Shown piece after piece: positions 16,398-25,818 of a stretch of 64,000 nt of DNA. The stretch's first letter is position 1. Each line of letters opens with the position of its first letter. The position numbers and the translations under genes are program-made. The stretch comes from Cyclobacterium sp. SYSU L10401 (GTDB taxonomy: Bacteria > Bacteroidota > Bacteroidia > Cytophagales > Cyclobacteriaceae), in contig NZ_WOFO01000001.1 of NCBI RefSeq assembly GCF_010993705.1, forward strand, positions 322,001 to 386,000, written 5' to 3'. Below the pieces are notes generated by a model. The model made no database searches, had not been told where the DNA came from, and worked only from the letters and a program-made list of their open reading frames with translations.

Positions 16398-19300
16398 TTA
16401 TCTAATGGTATATCCGTCGCTGGTATTCATGATGCCGTTGATCACGGCAGCCAGGGCTGCCACCTGAACGGGATCCTGGTTCGGTTTGGTAGGATGACTC
16501 CCCGTGCTTAAATAGGCCAGTGCCTCATTTTTATTTCGGGAAAACCGGTCGGTCTCCTCGGTATAAAACTGGTGTAAAATCTCTTTTTCTTTGGGGTTCG
16601 GCTGTCTGCCGGTACTCAATTGGAAGGCGTTTTCAAGACGCTGTTCCGGCTCGTATGTTTCAATCAGCCTTTCTGCCGTCACCCGGGCAGCTTCCACAAA
16701 TTGGGAATCATTCAGCAGCACCAGGGCTTGCAGGGGGGTACTGGTTTCGGTGCGTTTTACTTTGCATTCTGCCCGGTCCCCTACATCAAATATCATCATG
16801 GAAGGGGGACCGGAGGTTCTTTTCCAAATGGTGTAAAGGCTCCTGCGGTACAGTCCTTCTCCGGGTTCCTGCAGGTAGCGGTAGCGCCAGGACTTGGTGC
16901 TGATTTCGTCCCATAGCCCTTCCGGTTGGTAGGGGTAAGCACTTTCACCGCCGATTTTGGGGGCCAAAAGCCCGCTTATGGCCAGGGCATTGTCCCGGAT
17001 CATCTCTGCCGTCATGCGAAAGCTGGGGCCCCGGGCCAACAAAACGTTTTCCGGATCTTTCTCCTGCAATTCGGGACGGGTTTTGGAAGATTGCCGGTAA
17101 GTGGCCGACATCGCTATCAACTTGTGTATTTTTTTGATGTCCCAGCCGGATTCGCGAAAGGTCACCGCCAGCCAGTCCAACAGCTCGGGATGGCTGGGCA
17201 AGCTGCCCTGGTTGCCAAAATCATCCGAGGTTTTTACCAGTCCTTTGCCAAAATGCATCTGCCAGAGGCGGTTGACAAATACCCGTGCGGTCAGTGGGTT
17301 TTTTGGTTCTATCAGCCATTGGGCCAGGCCAAGCCGGTTTTGCGGGTAATCGGAGGATTCGTCGTGCAAGACCGCCTCCGGAACGTTGGGGTAGACCTGT
17401 TCGGTAGGGGCACTGTACAGGCCCCGGTCCAGGATATAAGTGGGTCTGGGTTCCGGCAGGTCGCCCATCACCATGATTTCAGGGATGTCGTTGGTGTGCG
17501 ACGCCCGTTGCTTTCGGTTTTCCCGAACCTGTTTTTGCAACGTTTTGGCCTGCTCGTTGGTAGAATTAAAAACATGCTGACGGATCAGTTCCCGCTCGGA
17601 GGTATTTTGCGGGTTTTCGATCAGGTTTTTTGTTTTTACCGGGTCGTTGGCAAATTGTACTTCCAGCGCGGTCAGCTCCCGCTTGTAAATTTTCAACTCG
17701 TCCAGGCCTCCGTTGAGAAAGGTTTTCATCTTGTCCCGCACACCCAGTACAAAGCCTCTAAAGCCATAGGTATGGATATCCGGTTCAAACAGGATGGACT
17801 TGTAAATGTGATCTGCTTCCACTTCTACCGGCACTTTTTCTCCATTCAGGTAAATGCCGATACCGGAAGCCTTTCCCATGCCATCGTAGGTAATATTGAT
17901 ATTGGACCATTCTTTTGGCGGGATGGGATCCCGGGTTTTTACCTGCAGGGCATTGGTGGGCCAGCTGTAGGCCATGATGAAATTGAGGCGGTTGTCTTCC
18001 AGAAACAGCGAGTACCCTTTCAGCCCCAGCCGGATATCTTCGCAGTGGGTAAACAAGACGGCTTCTTTGTAAAGGGTATCAGGAAAGACGGCGAGGGAAA
18101 CGGAAAAGGGATCCGTTTGGTCAAACCAGCCTACTTTTTCGGGAAGGGAAAGGGTAGTAAAATCGTTGATAAAGACGCCCTTACCGCGTACTCCTTCGGC
18201 AATATCGGGTTCGCGTATGAGTGCCGGCCCCGGGTTTCCTGACCAGCCCGGATTTTTAAAGGACTTGCTATCCGGCTGTGGTATCAATTGGTCAAAATCG
18301 TAGGAAGCCACCAGGCCCTGGGTTTGCAGCTGCGTCAGACCCGCATGCAAAGATACTGGGCTGGGCTGCCTGGCAGTCGGGTCCGTTTCAGCCAATTCCT
18401 GTAGCTCGGATTCCGTGGTGCGAATTTGCTCGTCCAGGTAGTCCAAAAGTTTATCTTGCTCCTCATTGGTTAGCAGCAGGGAAGGACCGGGTACCTGTCC
18501 CGGGCCGTAGACGGCTGTTCCCAGTTCGTTGGTGCTATTGAAATAGGCGGAAAACTCGAAATAATCCTTCTGGCTGATGGGATCGTATTTGTGGTCGTGG
18601 CACCGGGCGCACTCCATGCTCAGCCCCAGTATGGCTTTCCCAACGGTATTGGTGCGGTCAGCCACGTACTCGGAACGGTACTCTTCAAAGACGATGCCTG
18701 CTTCTGAGTTTCGTTTATGCAGCCGGTTAAAGGCGGTAGCGAGTATGCTCTCCTGGCTGGGATTTTCGATCAGGTCTCCGGCAATTTGCCAGGTAATAAA
18801 TTGATCGTAGGGCATGTTTTGGTTAAAAGCTTCGATCACCCAATCGCGGTAGGGGCTGAAATCCCGGTGTTTGTCATCCAGGTAGCCGTCTGAATCTGCA
18901 TAGCGGGCCACGTCCATCCAGTCGGCCGCCATGCGTTCCCCGTAGGCTGGGGAGGCAAGCAGCCGGTCCACCAGTTTTTCATAGGCATCTTCGGAAGTAT
19001 CCGAAACGAACTGCCGGATTTCCTCCAGGCTGGGGGGAAGCCCGGTCAGGTCAAAACTCAGGCGACGGATCAACATCTCTTTACTTGCCTCAGGAGCGGC
19101 TTGCAAGCCGGAGGCCTGCAGCTTTTCGGCCACAAAAGCGTCGATTTCATTCCGTGCCCAATCATTGGTTTCGAGGTTTGGCTGCTCCGCTATTTCTGGT
19201 GGGATAAAGGACCAGTGGGGTTTGTATTCGGCACCCTGCTCGACCCATTTGGTGAGGATGGCAATTTCCTCCGTGCTGAGGCTGAGGTTGGAATCCGGTG

Positions 19301-19646
19301 GAGGCATAACCAGTTCCTTGTCCTCCGATAAGATACGGTTTACCAGCTCGCTTTTACCGGGTTTTCCGGGCACGATGGCATGATTACCCGTGTTGCTTTT
19401 TAGTGCGGCAAAGGCAAATTCCTCCCGGTCTAGCCGGAGGTCGGCTTCCTGATTGGCTGCGTCCGGGCCATGACAGGCAAAGCATTTGTCGGAAAGGATG
19501 GGCTTCACGTGGTAATTGAAGTCGATGGCCTCCGGTAGCTCCTTATATACCTCCTGGATTTTCTCCGGCGTTTCCCAGCCGCAGCCGACCCAGCCCAGGG
19601 GCAAGGCGATGAGCGGCAAAAGATGTTTGAAGCGGCGACTTTTCAT
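16398..19646 (-). CDS. PSCyt1-DUF1549-LamG-DUF1553 lipoprotein
   Basis: 1082 residues from ATG 19646 (MKSRRFKHLL...), with a lipobox GWVGC; a longer frame begins 27 codons upstream but would bury the signal. Order: PSCyt1 cytochrome-like motif CFACHGPDA near residue 50, DUF1549 (about 150-360, including CARCHDHKYDP), a LamG-like concanavalin domain (about 440-690), and DUF1553 (about 750-1040, with NRLWQMHFGKG). The set is best known from Planctomycetota and some Bacteroidota, where it pairs with DUF1501. Function is unknown; polysaccharide handling is often suggested. Confidence 0.9.
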   Translation of the reverse strand: MKSRRFKHLLPLIALPLGWVGCGWETPEKIQEVYKELPEAIDFNYHVKPILSDKCFACHGPDAANQEADLRLDREEFAFAALKSNTGNHAIVPGKPGKSELVNRILSEDKELVMPPPDSNLSLSTEEIAILTKWVEQGAEYKPHWSFIPPEIAEQPNLETNDWARNEIDAFVAEKLQASGLQAAPEASKEMLIRRLSFDLTGLPPSLEEIRQFVSDTSEDAYEKLVDRLLASPAYGERMAADWMDVARYADSDGYLDDKHRDFSPYRDWVIEAFNQNMPYDQFITWQIAGDLIENPSQESILATAFNRLHKRNSEAGIVFEEYRSEYVADRTNTVGKAILGLSMECARCHDHKYDPISQKDYFEFSAYFNSTNELGTAVYGPGQVPGPSLLLTNEEQDKLLDYLDEQIRTTESELQELAETDPTARQPSPVSLHAGLTQLQTQGLVASYDFDQLIPQPDSKSFKNPGWSGNPGPALIREPDIAEGVRGKGVFINDFTTLSLPEKVGWFDQTDPFSVSLAVFPDTLYKEAVLFTHCEDIRLGLKGYSLFLEDNRLNFIMAYSWPTNALQVKTRDPIPPKEWSNINITYDGMGKASGIGIYLNGEKVPVEVEADHIYKSILFEPDIHTYGFRGFVLGVRDKMKTFLNGGLDELKIYKRELTALEVQFANDPVKTKNLIENPQNTSERELIRQHVFNSTNEQAKTLQKQVRENRKQRASHTNDIPEIMVMGDLPEPRPTYILDRGLYSAPTEQVYPNVPEAVLHDESSDYPQNRLGLAQWLIEPKNPLTARVFVNRLWQMHFGKGLVKTSDDFGNQGSLPSHPELLDWLAVTFRESGWDIKKIHKLIAMSATYRQSSKTRPELQEKDPENVLLARGPSFRMTAEMIRDNALAISGLLAPKIGGESAYPYQPEGLWDEISTKSWRYRYLQEPGEGLYRRSLYTIWKRTSGPPSMMIFDVGDRAECKVKRTETSTPLQALVLLNDSQFVEAARVTAERLIETYEPEQRLENAFQLSTGRQPNPKEKEILHQFYTEETDRFSRNKNEALAYLSTGSHPTKPNQDPVQVAALAAVINGIMNTSDGYTIR

Positions 19647-19759
19647 GGCTATTGGGAATTTTACTGGTTTTTTGACTTTTGGGTATTTTCCAAATATACT
19701 TGGAAAAATCCGGGCAATGCAAGGCAAAAAACCGTTTTGTTAACTGTTAAAGTTATTGA

Positions 19760-20140
19760 TTATCTTTAAGAAATAAAAGAAAAGTACGGGATGGAGAAGG
19801 CTGTTTTTCTCCCACCGGGGATCCGGATGGCTACCATACCGATTACGGATTTATGGCCAAATTTCCGGGCCCCAACCAGAATACCGTTTACCTATTCGGT
19901 GGACTTTGGGATACCTGAGCGACGCAAAGCCTTAAAAATTTCACCGATGCGGCACTGCGGCAATCCATTGAAGCTGAAATCGCCAAGCGATTGGGGGAAG
20001 TACCTCCGTATTTTGAAGTGCTGTTTGAAGTATCCGGAATTGACCGAACCGAGCTCAGCACCCAATTGATTCATGTATTTCCACTGGAAGAACCGGCTTC
20101 TTTCTGGGTGGATCCGGGGGGTGACATCCTAAACCGTTGA
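19760..20140 (+). pseudogene. C-terminal gene remnant with in-frame TGA
   Basis: From 19760 to the TGA at 20138 one frame reads as protein (...DGYHTDYGFMAKFPGPN..., GGLWDT, then TQSLKNFTDAALRQSIEAEI, ending HVFPLEEPASFW...) apart from an in-frame TGA at 19916-19918. There is no start codon with an N-terminal domain upstream, so this is a decayed 3' part of a larger gene. The intact family is not clear to me; the text resembles the C-terminus of helix-turn-helix or adenylate-cyclase-type signalling proteins, but I would not name it. Confidence 0.55.
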
Positions 20141-20217
20141 GGTCTTTGGGACCTCGATAGTTTTTTTGGTGTACGTTCTGCGGAGAGACCTTCGGGGTTA
20201 GGGAAACCCCAAAGGTC
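20131..20217. repeat. Composite intergenic hairpin repeat, intact copy
   Basis: Contains GAGGTCTTTGGGACCTC followed by seven T, then a second hairpin AGACCTTCGGGGTT...AACCCCAAAGGTCA. Both halves recur at 22449-22482 and 22999-23029, where they are separated by about 500 bases of other repeats. It overlaps the end of the gene remnant and may act as a terminator. Confidence 0.6.
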
Positions 20218-20269
20218 AGGATCTGTTTTTCTAAGCAAAGTGTAACTATAAAAATAAATTCAAGAAATC

Positions 20270-20314
20270 TTTGTTAAATATATTTTATTTTCTATGTTTG
20301 TAGAGATAACTCTA
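20270..20314 (+). promoter_or_regulatory. Promoter and operator of the BlaI/M56 pair
   Basis: TTTG (20270-20273), 19 bases, TATGTTTG (20293-20300): an exact match to the Bacteroidota promoter pattern. Directly after it is TAGAGATAACTCTA (20301-20314), a palindrome covering the likely transcription start and so the probable BlaI operator for autorepression. The blaI-like ATG follows 12 bases later. Confidence 0.72.
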
Positions 20315-20326
20315 AAAATATAGAAA

Positions 20327-20698
20327 ATGAACCTTTCAAATGCCGAAGAACAACTTATGAATTTGATATGGGAAAAAGACAGGGCGTTTATGAAGGATAT
20401 ACTCGCCTCCTACCCGGAGCCCAAACCTGCCAGCACAACCGTTGCTACCTTACTCAAAAGATTGCAGGAAAAAGGGGCCATACGCTTTGAGGTATTTGGC
20501 AACTCCCGGGCTTACTTTCCCCTGGTAGACAAGAATGACTATTTTTCTAAAAAAGTGAATACCATGATCAAAAAATTTTTCAATGATTCACCGGCCCAAT
20601 TTGCTTCGTTTTTTACAACAGAGACAGCATTGGACACAAAAGAACTGGAGGAACTAAAAAAAATTATTGAGGAACAACTTAAATCCCAAAAGCCATGA
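20327..20698 (+). CDS. BlaI/MecI family transcriptional repressor
   Basis: 123 residues: N-terminal winged helix (SNAEEQLMNLIWEKD, then STTVATLLKRLQEKGAI) and a C-terminal dimerisation region, as in the penicillinase repressor family. Such repressors are cleaved or released when the partner M56 membrane protease senses a signal. The stop overlaps the M56 start (ATGA). The promoter and palindrome at 20270-20314 indicate autoregulation. No beta-lactamase gene is nearby, so the target is unknown. Confidence 0.9.
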   Translation: MNLSNAEEQLMNLIWEKDRAFMKDILASYPEPKPASTTVATLLKRLQEKGAIRFEVFGNSRAYFPLVDKNDYFSKKVNTMIKKFFNDSPAQFASFFTTETALDTKELEELKKIIEEQLKSQKP

Positions 20699-22392
20699 TC
20701 ACATTAATCCTAAAGGCTACGATTGCTTTGCTTATCTTTTATGCTTTTTATCGACTTTTTTTGATGAAGGAGCGCATGTTTGGCTTCAACCGTTTTTTCC
20801 TGATTTTTGCGCTCTGTTTTTCCCTGATGGTGCCTTTTCTTCAGGTAAACTTTAGCTTTCACATCGGAGAGGATTTATTTCCGGAAAAGGTGCCTGCTGC
20901 ATTCAGCAGTGAAATAAGTTCAGGAAACGATACCTCCCCACCGCAAAGTTGGCAACAAGGTAGAGTGGAAGCTCCCCTTCCTGCACAATCGGATACTGTT
21001 GTCCCCTGGAATACCCTATTAATGGGGATTTATTTGTCTGGTCTTTTCTTTTTTTTAGTCCGGTTTATTATTCAGTTGGAACAGCTAATGCGGATGATTC
21101 GCAATAATCTTACCCTGAAAGCAAATGATTGTACCTACGTATTATTGAGGGAAAATACCCTGCCTTTTACCTTTTTACATTTTCTATTTGTCGATAAAGC
21201 ATCATTCCAGTATAAGACCATAGAAAAAGAGATTTTATTTCATGAATTGACCCATATTCGGCAGCGGCACAGTTGGGACATATTGTTTGTGGAGGTGCTA
21301 AAAGTTGTCTTTTGGTTTAACCCGGTTTTTTTGCTTTACAAAAAAGCGATGCAGCTGAATCATGAATTTCTGGCCGATGCAGCTGTAATTACCAAATTCC
21401 GTAACAAAGCTGCCTACCAGTGGCTTTTATTCCATAAGATTTCAGGGAACGAGGCTGCTTTATCGATCAGTAGTCCGTTCAATTTCTCCGCCACCAAAAG
21501 AAGGTTAATCATGATGGGCCATTCCAGCGCCTACCTTAAGACCATGATGTTCAAATCAATCAGTGTTATTTTGGCGGGATTCCTGATGGTTTTTTTGTCC
21601 TCCGGCCAAAGCTCCTTTGAAAGGACCCAACAAAACCATACAGCAAATGATTATGAGCAAATCCTTGCCAGCGCATTCAAGGAAGGAAATCCCTTTGAAT
21701 TGGAATTGAATAAACTGGACCTTCCGGCCCTTCGAAGTGCTTACCTCTCCATGGATGAGCAGGAGAAACAGAAAAGTACATCATTTCCCTTTTTTGATGC
21801 CCTGGCATTTGAGAAACTGGAAGCCTTGCAGCATGCCTATCCGGAAGTGAAAACGAGTATTTATTTTGAAAGGCCACCCGATAAAAAGAATATTCAGGAT
21901 GATGTTTTTGACCGATGGAAAAACACCAAGAATATTTCATTCACCATTGATGATAGGGAAATAAAAGAAACCGATTTGAATGATTATCAGCCGGCAGACT
22001 TCGCCCTGTTTTCGGTACGCGAAACGGAAGAGAAAGGCTTTTTGAAGAAGGCTGCTTACCAGGTCACTTTATTGACCCATGAATATTATAATGAGAAATA
22101 TTATAAATCCAGGAAAATAGTCCATTCCATTGAAGCGGAATATCCGAACGATTTCAGGGTTCGGGTAGATTATTGGTTAAAGCAAGCTGCTAAAATGGAA
22201 GAAAAATTTTCCAGTTTCATACCGTCAAATTTTGAAGCCTCAATTTTCCATCATTTACGGTTAATAGATTATACCCAGGAAGACATAGAGAACATGAACC
22301 GTAAAAAGAATGATAGCGACAATACCTTCCCGGTTTTAATTTTTAGTAATGCGGGGAAAAAGGTAAGCAGGACATTTTTGCCTGGCATTTAA
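20695..22392 (+). CDS. M56 family (BlaR1-like) sensor metalloprotease
   Basis: 565 residues. About four membrane helices in the first 320 residues surround a zinc protease domain with HELTHIRQRHS (HExxH) and the downstream Glu ligand in NHEFLADAAV. The C-terminal part of about 250 residues is outside the membrane and does not look like a penicillin-binding domain, so the signal it senses is unknown. It is translationally coupled to the BlaI-like repressor (4-base overlap). A hairpin with seven T follows at 22449. Confidence 0.88.
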   Translation: MITLILKATIALLIFYAFYRLFLMKERMFGFNRFFLIFALCFSLMVPFLQVNFSFHIGEDLFPEKVPAAFSSEISSGNDTSPPQSWQQGRVEAPLPAQSDTVVPWNTLLMGIYLSGLFFFLVRFIIQLEQLMRMIRNNLTLKANDCTYVLLRENTLPFTFLHFLFVDKASFQYKTIEKEILFHELTHIRQRHSWDILFVEVLKVVFWFNPVFLLYKKAMQLNHEFLADAAVITKFRNKAAYQWLLFHKISGNEAALSISSPFNFSATKRRLIMMGHSSAYLKTMMFKSISVILAGFLMVFLSSGQSSFERTQQNHTANDYEQILASAFKEGNPFELELNKLDLPALRSAYLSMDEQEKQKSTSFPFFDALAFEKLEALQHAYPEVKTSIYFERPPDKKNIQDDVFDRWKNTKNISFTIDDREIKETDLNDYQPADFALFSVRETEEKGFLKKAAYQVTLLTHEYYNEKYYKSRKIVHSIEAEYPNDFRVRVDYWLKQAAKMEEKFSSFIPSNFEASIFHHLRLIDYTQEDIENMNRKKNDSDNTFPVLIFSNAGKKVSRTFLPGI

Positions 22393-22448
22393 TTAAAAAA
22401 GTTGAATGAAGATTTCTTTTGGAGGAGGTTTGGTTGAAGTGCCAATAG

Positions 22449-22482
22449 CCGTTAAGGTCTTCGAGACCTCGACGGTTTTTTT
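22449..22482 (+). terminator. Intrinsic terminator-like repeat after the M56 gene
   Basis: CCGTTAAGGTCT-TCG-AGACCTCGACGG followed by seven T, 57 bases after the M56 stop. The stem is nearly perfect. It is the first half of the composite repeat seen intact at 20131-20217, so repeat and terminator functions coincide. Confidence 0.65.
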
Positions 22483-22715
22483 GTGCAGGCCCCTGCTATC
22501 TTCACTGATGTAAACAAATAAGAAATGGGACAAGGCCATTTGCAATGGCTAAAACCAGCCGCAAATAAAGACGATATTCATTTCTTGTACGGTCTCATTG
22601 TGCCCGCATTACAAATACCTGACACCGGTAAAGCGAAAGATTTAAGGGATGTAGTTTTAAACCATATCCTGGTAACCTTTTCCGGTAGTTTGATGTCTAA
22701 AATCTCATTTTCCCA

Positions 22716-23029
22716 GCCCTGAAGGGGCATAATACTATAGCGATGGGTGCAGCCCATTGCAGAAAGAGAAATCGGTCCCTACAAGCCCTGTAGGGGCGGA
22801 ATATTTTCGTTTATCTGAAAAAGCCCATAGGGGACAAGCAATTTTAACGCACAGAACAGTCCCTTCCTTGATGAGGAATATATCTCGCCCTTTCAGGGCT
22901 TAGCATTACGGGATCCACCATGCGATCACAGGGCTTCACCCTGCGTTTGGATGTTTCGCCCCTTCAGGGCTTGGTTTTTTTCGTGTACGGTTTGCGAAAA
23001 GACGGGGTTGGGAAAACCCCAAAGGTCAA
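22716..23029. repeat. REP-like cluster of GCCCTGAAGGGGC-type elements
   Basis: Four related 13-mers occur at 22716 (GCCCTGAAGGGGC), 22785 (GCCCTGTAGGGGC), 22887 (GCCCTTTCAGGGC) and 22958 (GCCCCTTCAGGGC), the last two inverted relative to the first two. Between them lie hairpins such as ATGGGTGCAGCCCAT (22743) and CAGGGCTTCACCCTG (22929). Element families of this kind are widespread between genes in Bacteroidota. At 22999-23029 the second half of the composite repeat from 20131 recurs. The 655 bases between the M56 and DUF4221 genes hold no convincing gene. Confidence 0.7.
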
Positions 23030-23047
23030 TGCCTTTCCATATTCCCC

Positions 23048-24199
23048 TTACCAGGAAATATCCATTCGGACAAAACCCATTTCATCCTCCAGATTTTCGA
23101 AGAGCCACAGCTTACCGTCTTTGGCAAAATAAAAAGGAGGATACTTGTTCATTGAGATAAGTCGCCCTTCACTAAGCAGATTGAAATCTTTGTCCAAAAC
23201 GGTCAGGAAGACAGTTGCCCCACTGGTTTCCCGCATAAAGCGCCCTTCAGGAATGGGTTTCGAGTCATCAAACTCCATCTGGAAAGCCAGGCGATAGTAT
23301 ACCTGCTTTTTTTCGTCCCAAACCGGAGCGGCAAAGTTGATATCAGATTGGATTTTCTCGTGAATGACACGCATTTCGTTTTGACTACTCACCTCTGCCG
23401 GATAATCTCCGCTCTTTTCCGGAGGGAGGAGTTCGCTGGCATAGCTTACCAGGCGGAATTCTTCAGCCTCTGGATCCAGTACATAAAGCTCATGTCCTAC
23501 CCCGGTTCCAAAAATAAGCTTTCCATTTTCTACCTTTCCAAACCGGTAGGTGCCCAGCCCCATTCTCATTTCCCCGTCATTGAGCATGATTTCAAATTTG
23601 GCCGCTTTCTCAATTTCAGGCGCAGGAAAGGTTGTCACTTGGTTTTCTTCCCGGTCAATGACCACCAGTTTTGCCGTTTTCTTTTCCCAATTGGTCACCA
23701 TTCCGGCAAAGCGATGCCCTTCACTGCTGATGCTCAAGGGAACCTGAATGTAATCGCCTTCTTCCATTTCTCCGGAACCCTCTCCCAATTTGCCCAGATC
23801 AAATTGCTCCATTTTTTTACCCTGATCGTTTACGATATTGTCCTGACCGTAACTGCAAAATAAAAACCGATCGTCACCAATTATCTCCAGGTTGCGGAAG
23901 TTGGCTCCCAGTCCGTTCGGCCCCTCTTTGTCCAGGGTGATTTTGTGGACAAATTTCAGTTCGTCAAGGTCGATTTTCTCTATGGTATATTCCTGGTAAT
24001 TGAAGTTATAGAGGTATTTTTTATCCGGGCTCAGTTTGGCCTGCCCAAGGCCCCAATTCAAAAAAAGGATCTCTTCGCCCGGATGGATCATAACCGTGTC
24101 CAGTTGGACGTCAAATTCCTGGCCAGATCCGGATTCATTGCCAGAAGATTGGCAGGAAGCGAGGGCCAGAAACAGGCCCAAAATTAAGGAGTTTTTCAT
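23048..24199 (-). CDS. DUF4221 family beta-propeller lipoprotein
   Basis: 383 residues with lipobox LASC and mature sequence rich in propeller-like strands (NWGLGQAKLSPDKKYLYNFN, DRFLFCSYGQDN, FRLVSYASELLPP). Segment order and length fit DUF4221, a family almost confined to Bacteroidota with no known function, often found near transporters or regulators. Single gene, with REP-like repeats just beyond its stop. Confidence 0.78.
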   Translation of the reverse strand: MKNSLILGLFLALASCQSSGNESGSGQEFDVQLDTVMIHPGEEILFLNWGLGQAKLSPDKKYLYNFNYQEYTIEKIDLDELKFVHKITLDKEGPNGLGANFRNLEIIGDDRFLFCSYGQDNIVNDQGKKMEQFDLGKLGEGSGEMEEGDYIQVPLSISSEGHRFAGMVTNWEKKTAKLVVIDREENQVTTFPAPEIEKAAKFEIMLNDGEMRMGLGTYRFGKVENGKLIFGTGVGHELYVLDPEAEEFRLVSYASELLPPEKSGDYPAEVSSQNEMRVIHEKIQSDINFAAPVWDEKKQVYYRLAFQMEFDDSKPIPEGRFMRETSGATVFLTVLDKDFNLLSEGRLISMNKYPPFYFAKDGKLWLFENLEDEMGFVRMDISW

Positions 24200-24268
24200 C
24201 GGTAGTTAAATTTGAGACTAAAAAATTAGCCGATAAATTTTAAATTTCCTAAGAAATTAAAAGATTTT

Positions 24269-25048
24269 TTAATCATCTCCGGACTTTTTAGTAAAGGTAA
24301 GTAGCAGCTTGTTGCTCTCATCCCTTAGCTCCAGCGTATCCCCCTCCACCAGGTAGTACCGCACCTGTTCCAAATAGGCGAAAAAGAAATTTTCGGCTTG
24401 CATTTCGTCCTGACAGTATTTTTGGGTCCTGCCAATCTTTCCCAGTTCCAGTCCATTTCCGGTTTTAAGCTCATATACGCCGAAAAAGTTATTACAGCCT
24501 CCAAACCCGTGCAGGCGGCTACTTTCTTCCTCCAGAAAAACAAAGATCTCCCCGGCATTCCAGTCTTCATCCGGAAATTTCTCCATATCGGTGAGCACCC
24601 ATTTGGCATCCAGCAAGGGGTGGTTAGTTTTGGCCACTACCTTTTTCAACACATAGTTGGCTGCCAACGCTCCGGTAATCCGGTTGCCTTCACTGTCCAG
24701 GTGAAAAAGTTGATTTTCCCCGACCAGGTACTGGTTTGGGGCATCATCAACCCCGGATAGTGAGATGGTGTTGCCAGCTGGATTCCACTCAAAGCGGCCT
24801 TCTTGCCGGAATTTTTCCTCGCTTTTTCCCAGATAGCGGGTGGTTCTCACGTATTTCCCCTCGCGGTCCAGGCTGATGGAGGTAGCGATCCCTTCGCAGT
24901 CAGCGCAGGGAAGGGTGCCTTCGTAGGTTCCTTCCCAATCCAGGGCATTTTCACTGGTATCTCCCACAGGCAGGGATTGCTGGGTTTTACAACCACTGAG
25001 GATACATATAAAACAAAAAACCGAAAGTACAGAAAGCAATGTTTTCAT
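24269..25048 (-). CDS. NlpE N-terminal and META domain lipoprotein
   Basis: 259 residues from ATG 25048 (MKTLLSVLSVF...), lipobox LSGC. Residues about 45-140 are an NlpE-like domain with the CADCEGI motif that corresponds to the C-x-x-C of copper-stress lipoproteins; residues about 150-255 are a META/HslJ domain (DAKWVLTDME, GFGGCNNFFGVYEL). Likely an outer-membrane lipoprotein linked to envelope or metal stress. An upstream in-frame ATG eight codons earlier is possible but less suited to the signal. Confidence 0.85.
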   Translation of the reverse strand: MKTLLSVLSVFCFICILSGCKTQQSLPVGDTSENALDWEGTYEGTLPCADCEGIATSISLDREGKYVRTTRYLGKSEEKFRQEGRFEWNPAGNTISLSGVDDAPNQYLVGENQLFHLDSEGNRITGALAANYVLKKVVAKTNHPLLDAKWVLTDMEKFPDEDWNAGEIFVFLEEESSRLHGFGGCNNFFGVYELKTGNGLELGKIGRTQKYCQDEMQAENFFFAYLEQVRYYLVEGDTLELRDESNKLLLTFTKKSGDD

Positions 25049-25145
25049 TGGTTTTGAATAGGTTTCAGCCAATACTTTTTCCTATAAACGGTACATTTAA
25101 GGCAAAGTTGGTAAATGAAATCAATGTTTTTTATATCGCATCATT

Positions 25146-25685
25146 TTACTTCTGCAATCCTTCAGTTTTGCAGACCAGATCCCACAAGGCAATGCCAATT
25201 GTGACAGAAATATTGAGGGAATGCTTGGTGCCCAGCTGGGGAATTTCCAGCACATGGTCTGCCGCAAGGACTACATCCTCCTGTACACCAAAAACCTCAT
25301 TTCCGAAAACAAGGGCATAAGGCTGCCCGGGCTTTGGATGAAAGCGGTTTAAGGGGATGCTATGGGATGCCTGCTCCAGCACGCAAACCTGGTAACCATC
25401 CTGCCGGAGCTCCCTGATAAGCTCAATGGTGTTTTCGCGGTATTCCCAGGCCACGGATTCGGTAGCACCCAGGGCTGTTTTGTGAATATCCCGGTGCGGT
25501 GGTGTGCCGGTGATACCACATAGGAATATTTTTTCGACCAGGAAGGCATCTCCTGTACGGAAGGCAGCACCTACATTGTTCAAACTGCGTACGTTATCCA
25601 GTACCAGTACAATGGGATTTTTATCTGCTTTTTTAAATGCCTCAACAGAAAGGCGGTTGAGTTCATCTAAACTAAGTTTTTTCAT
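25146..25685 (-). CDS. SpoU/TrmH family RNA 2'-O-methyltransferase
   Basis: 179 residues with the three SPOUT signature regions: NVGAAFRTGDAF, ALVFGNEVFGV and LNISVTIGIALWDLV. It uses SAM to methylate a ribose in tRNA or rRNA; the target cannot be told from sequence, though the short length without an N-terminal extension is closest to TrmL/TrmH-type members. Divergent from mutS with a 133-base gap. Confidence 0.9.
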   Translation of the reverse strand: MKKLSLDELNRLSVEAFKKADKNPIVLVLDNVRSLNNVGAAFRTGDAFLVEKIFLCGITGTPPHRDIHKTALGATESVAWEYRENTIELIRELRQDGYQVCVLEQASHSIPLNRFHPKPGQPYALVFGNEVFGVQEDVVLAADHVLEIPQLGTKHSLNISVTIGIALWDLVCKTEGLQK

Positions 25686-25818
25686 ATTCGGACAGGGTTT
25701 AAAGATGTAAAGATAAGTGCTGGCTGAAAAATTAGAAAGCCCTTATTTTTTACCTTATTTTTGTTTATCCTAAGGAAGAGGTAAATTCAGGATTTATTTG
25801 ATAAAACGAGATGCTCAC

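Noticed and set aside
16926-18242. 438-codon open frame antisense to the DUF1553 gene
   Set aside because: It lies wholly opposite a well-supported 1082-residue gene with recognised domains; its translation has no domain and reflects codon bias on the other strand.
22525-22722. 65-codon open frame between the M56 and DUF4221 genes
   Set aside because: It runs into REP-like repeat sequence and shows no domain, signal or conserved feature.
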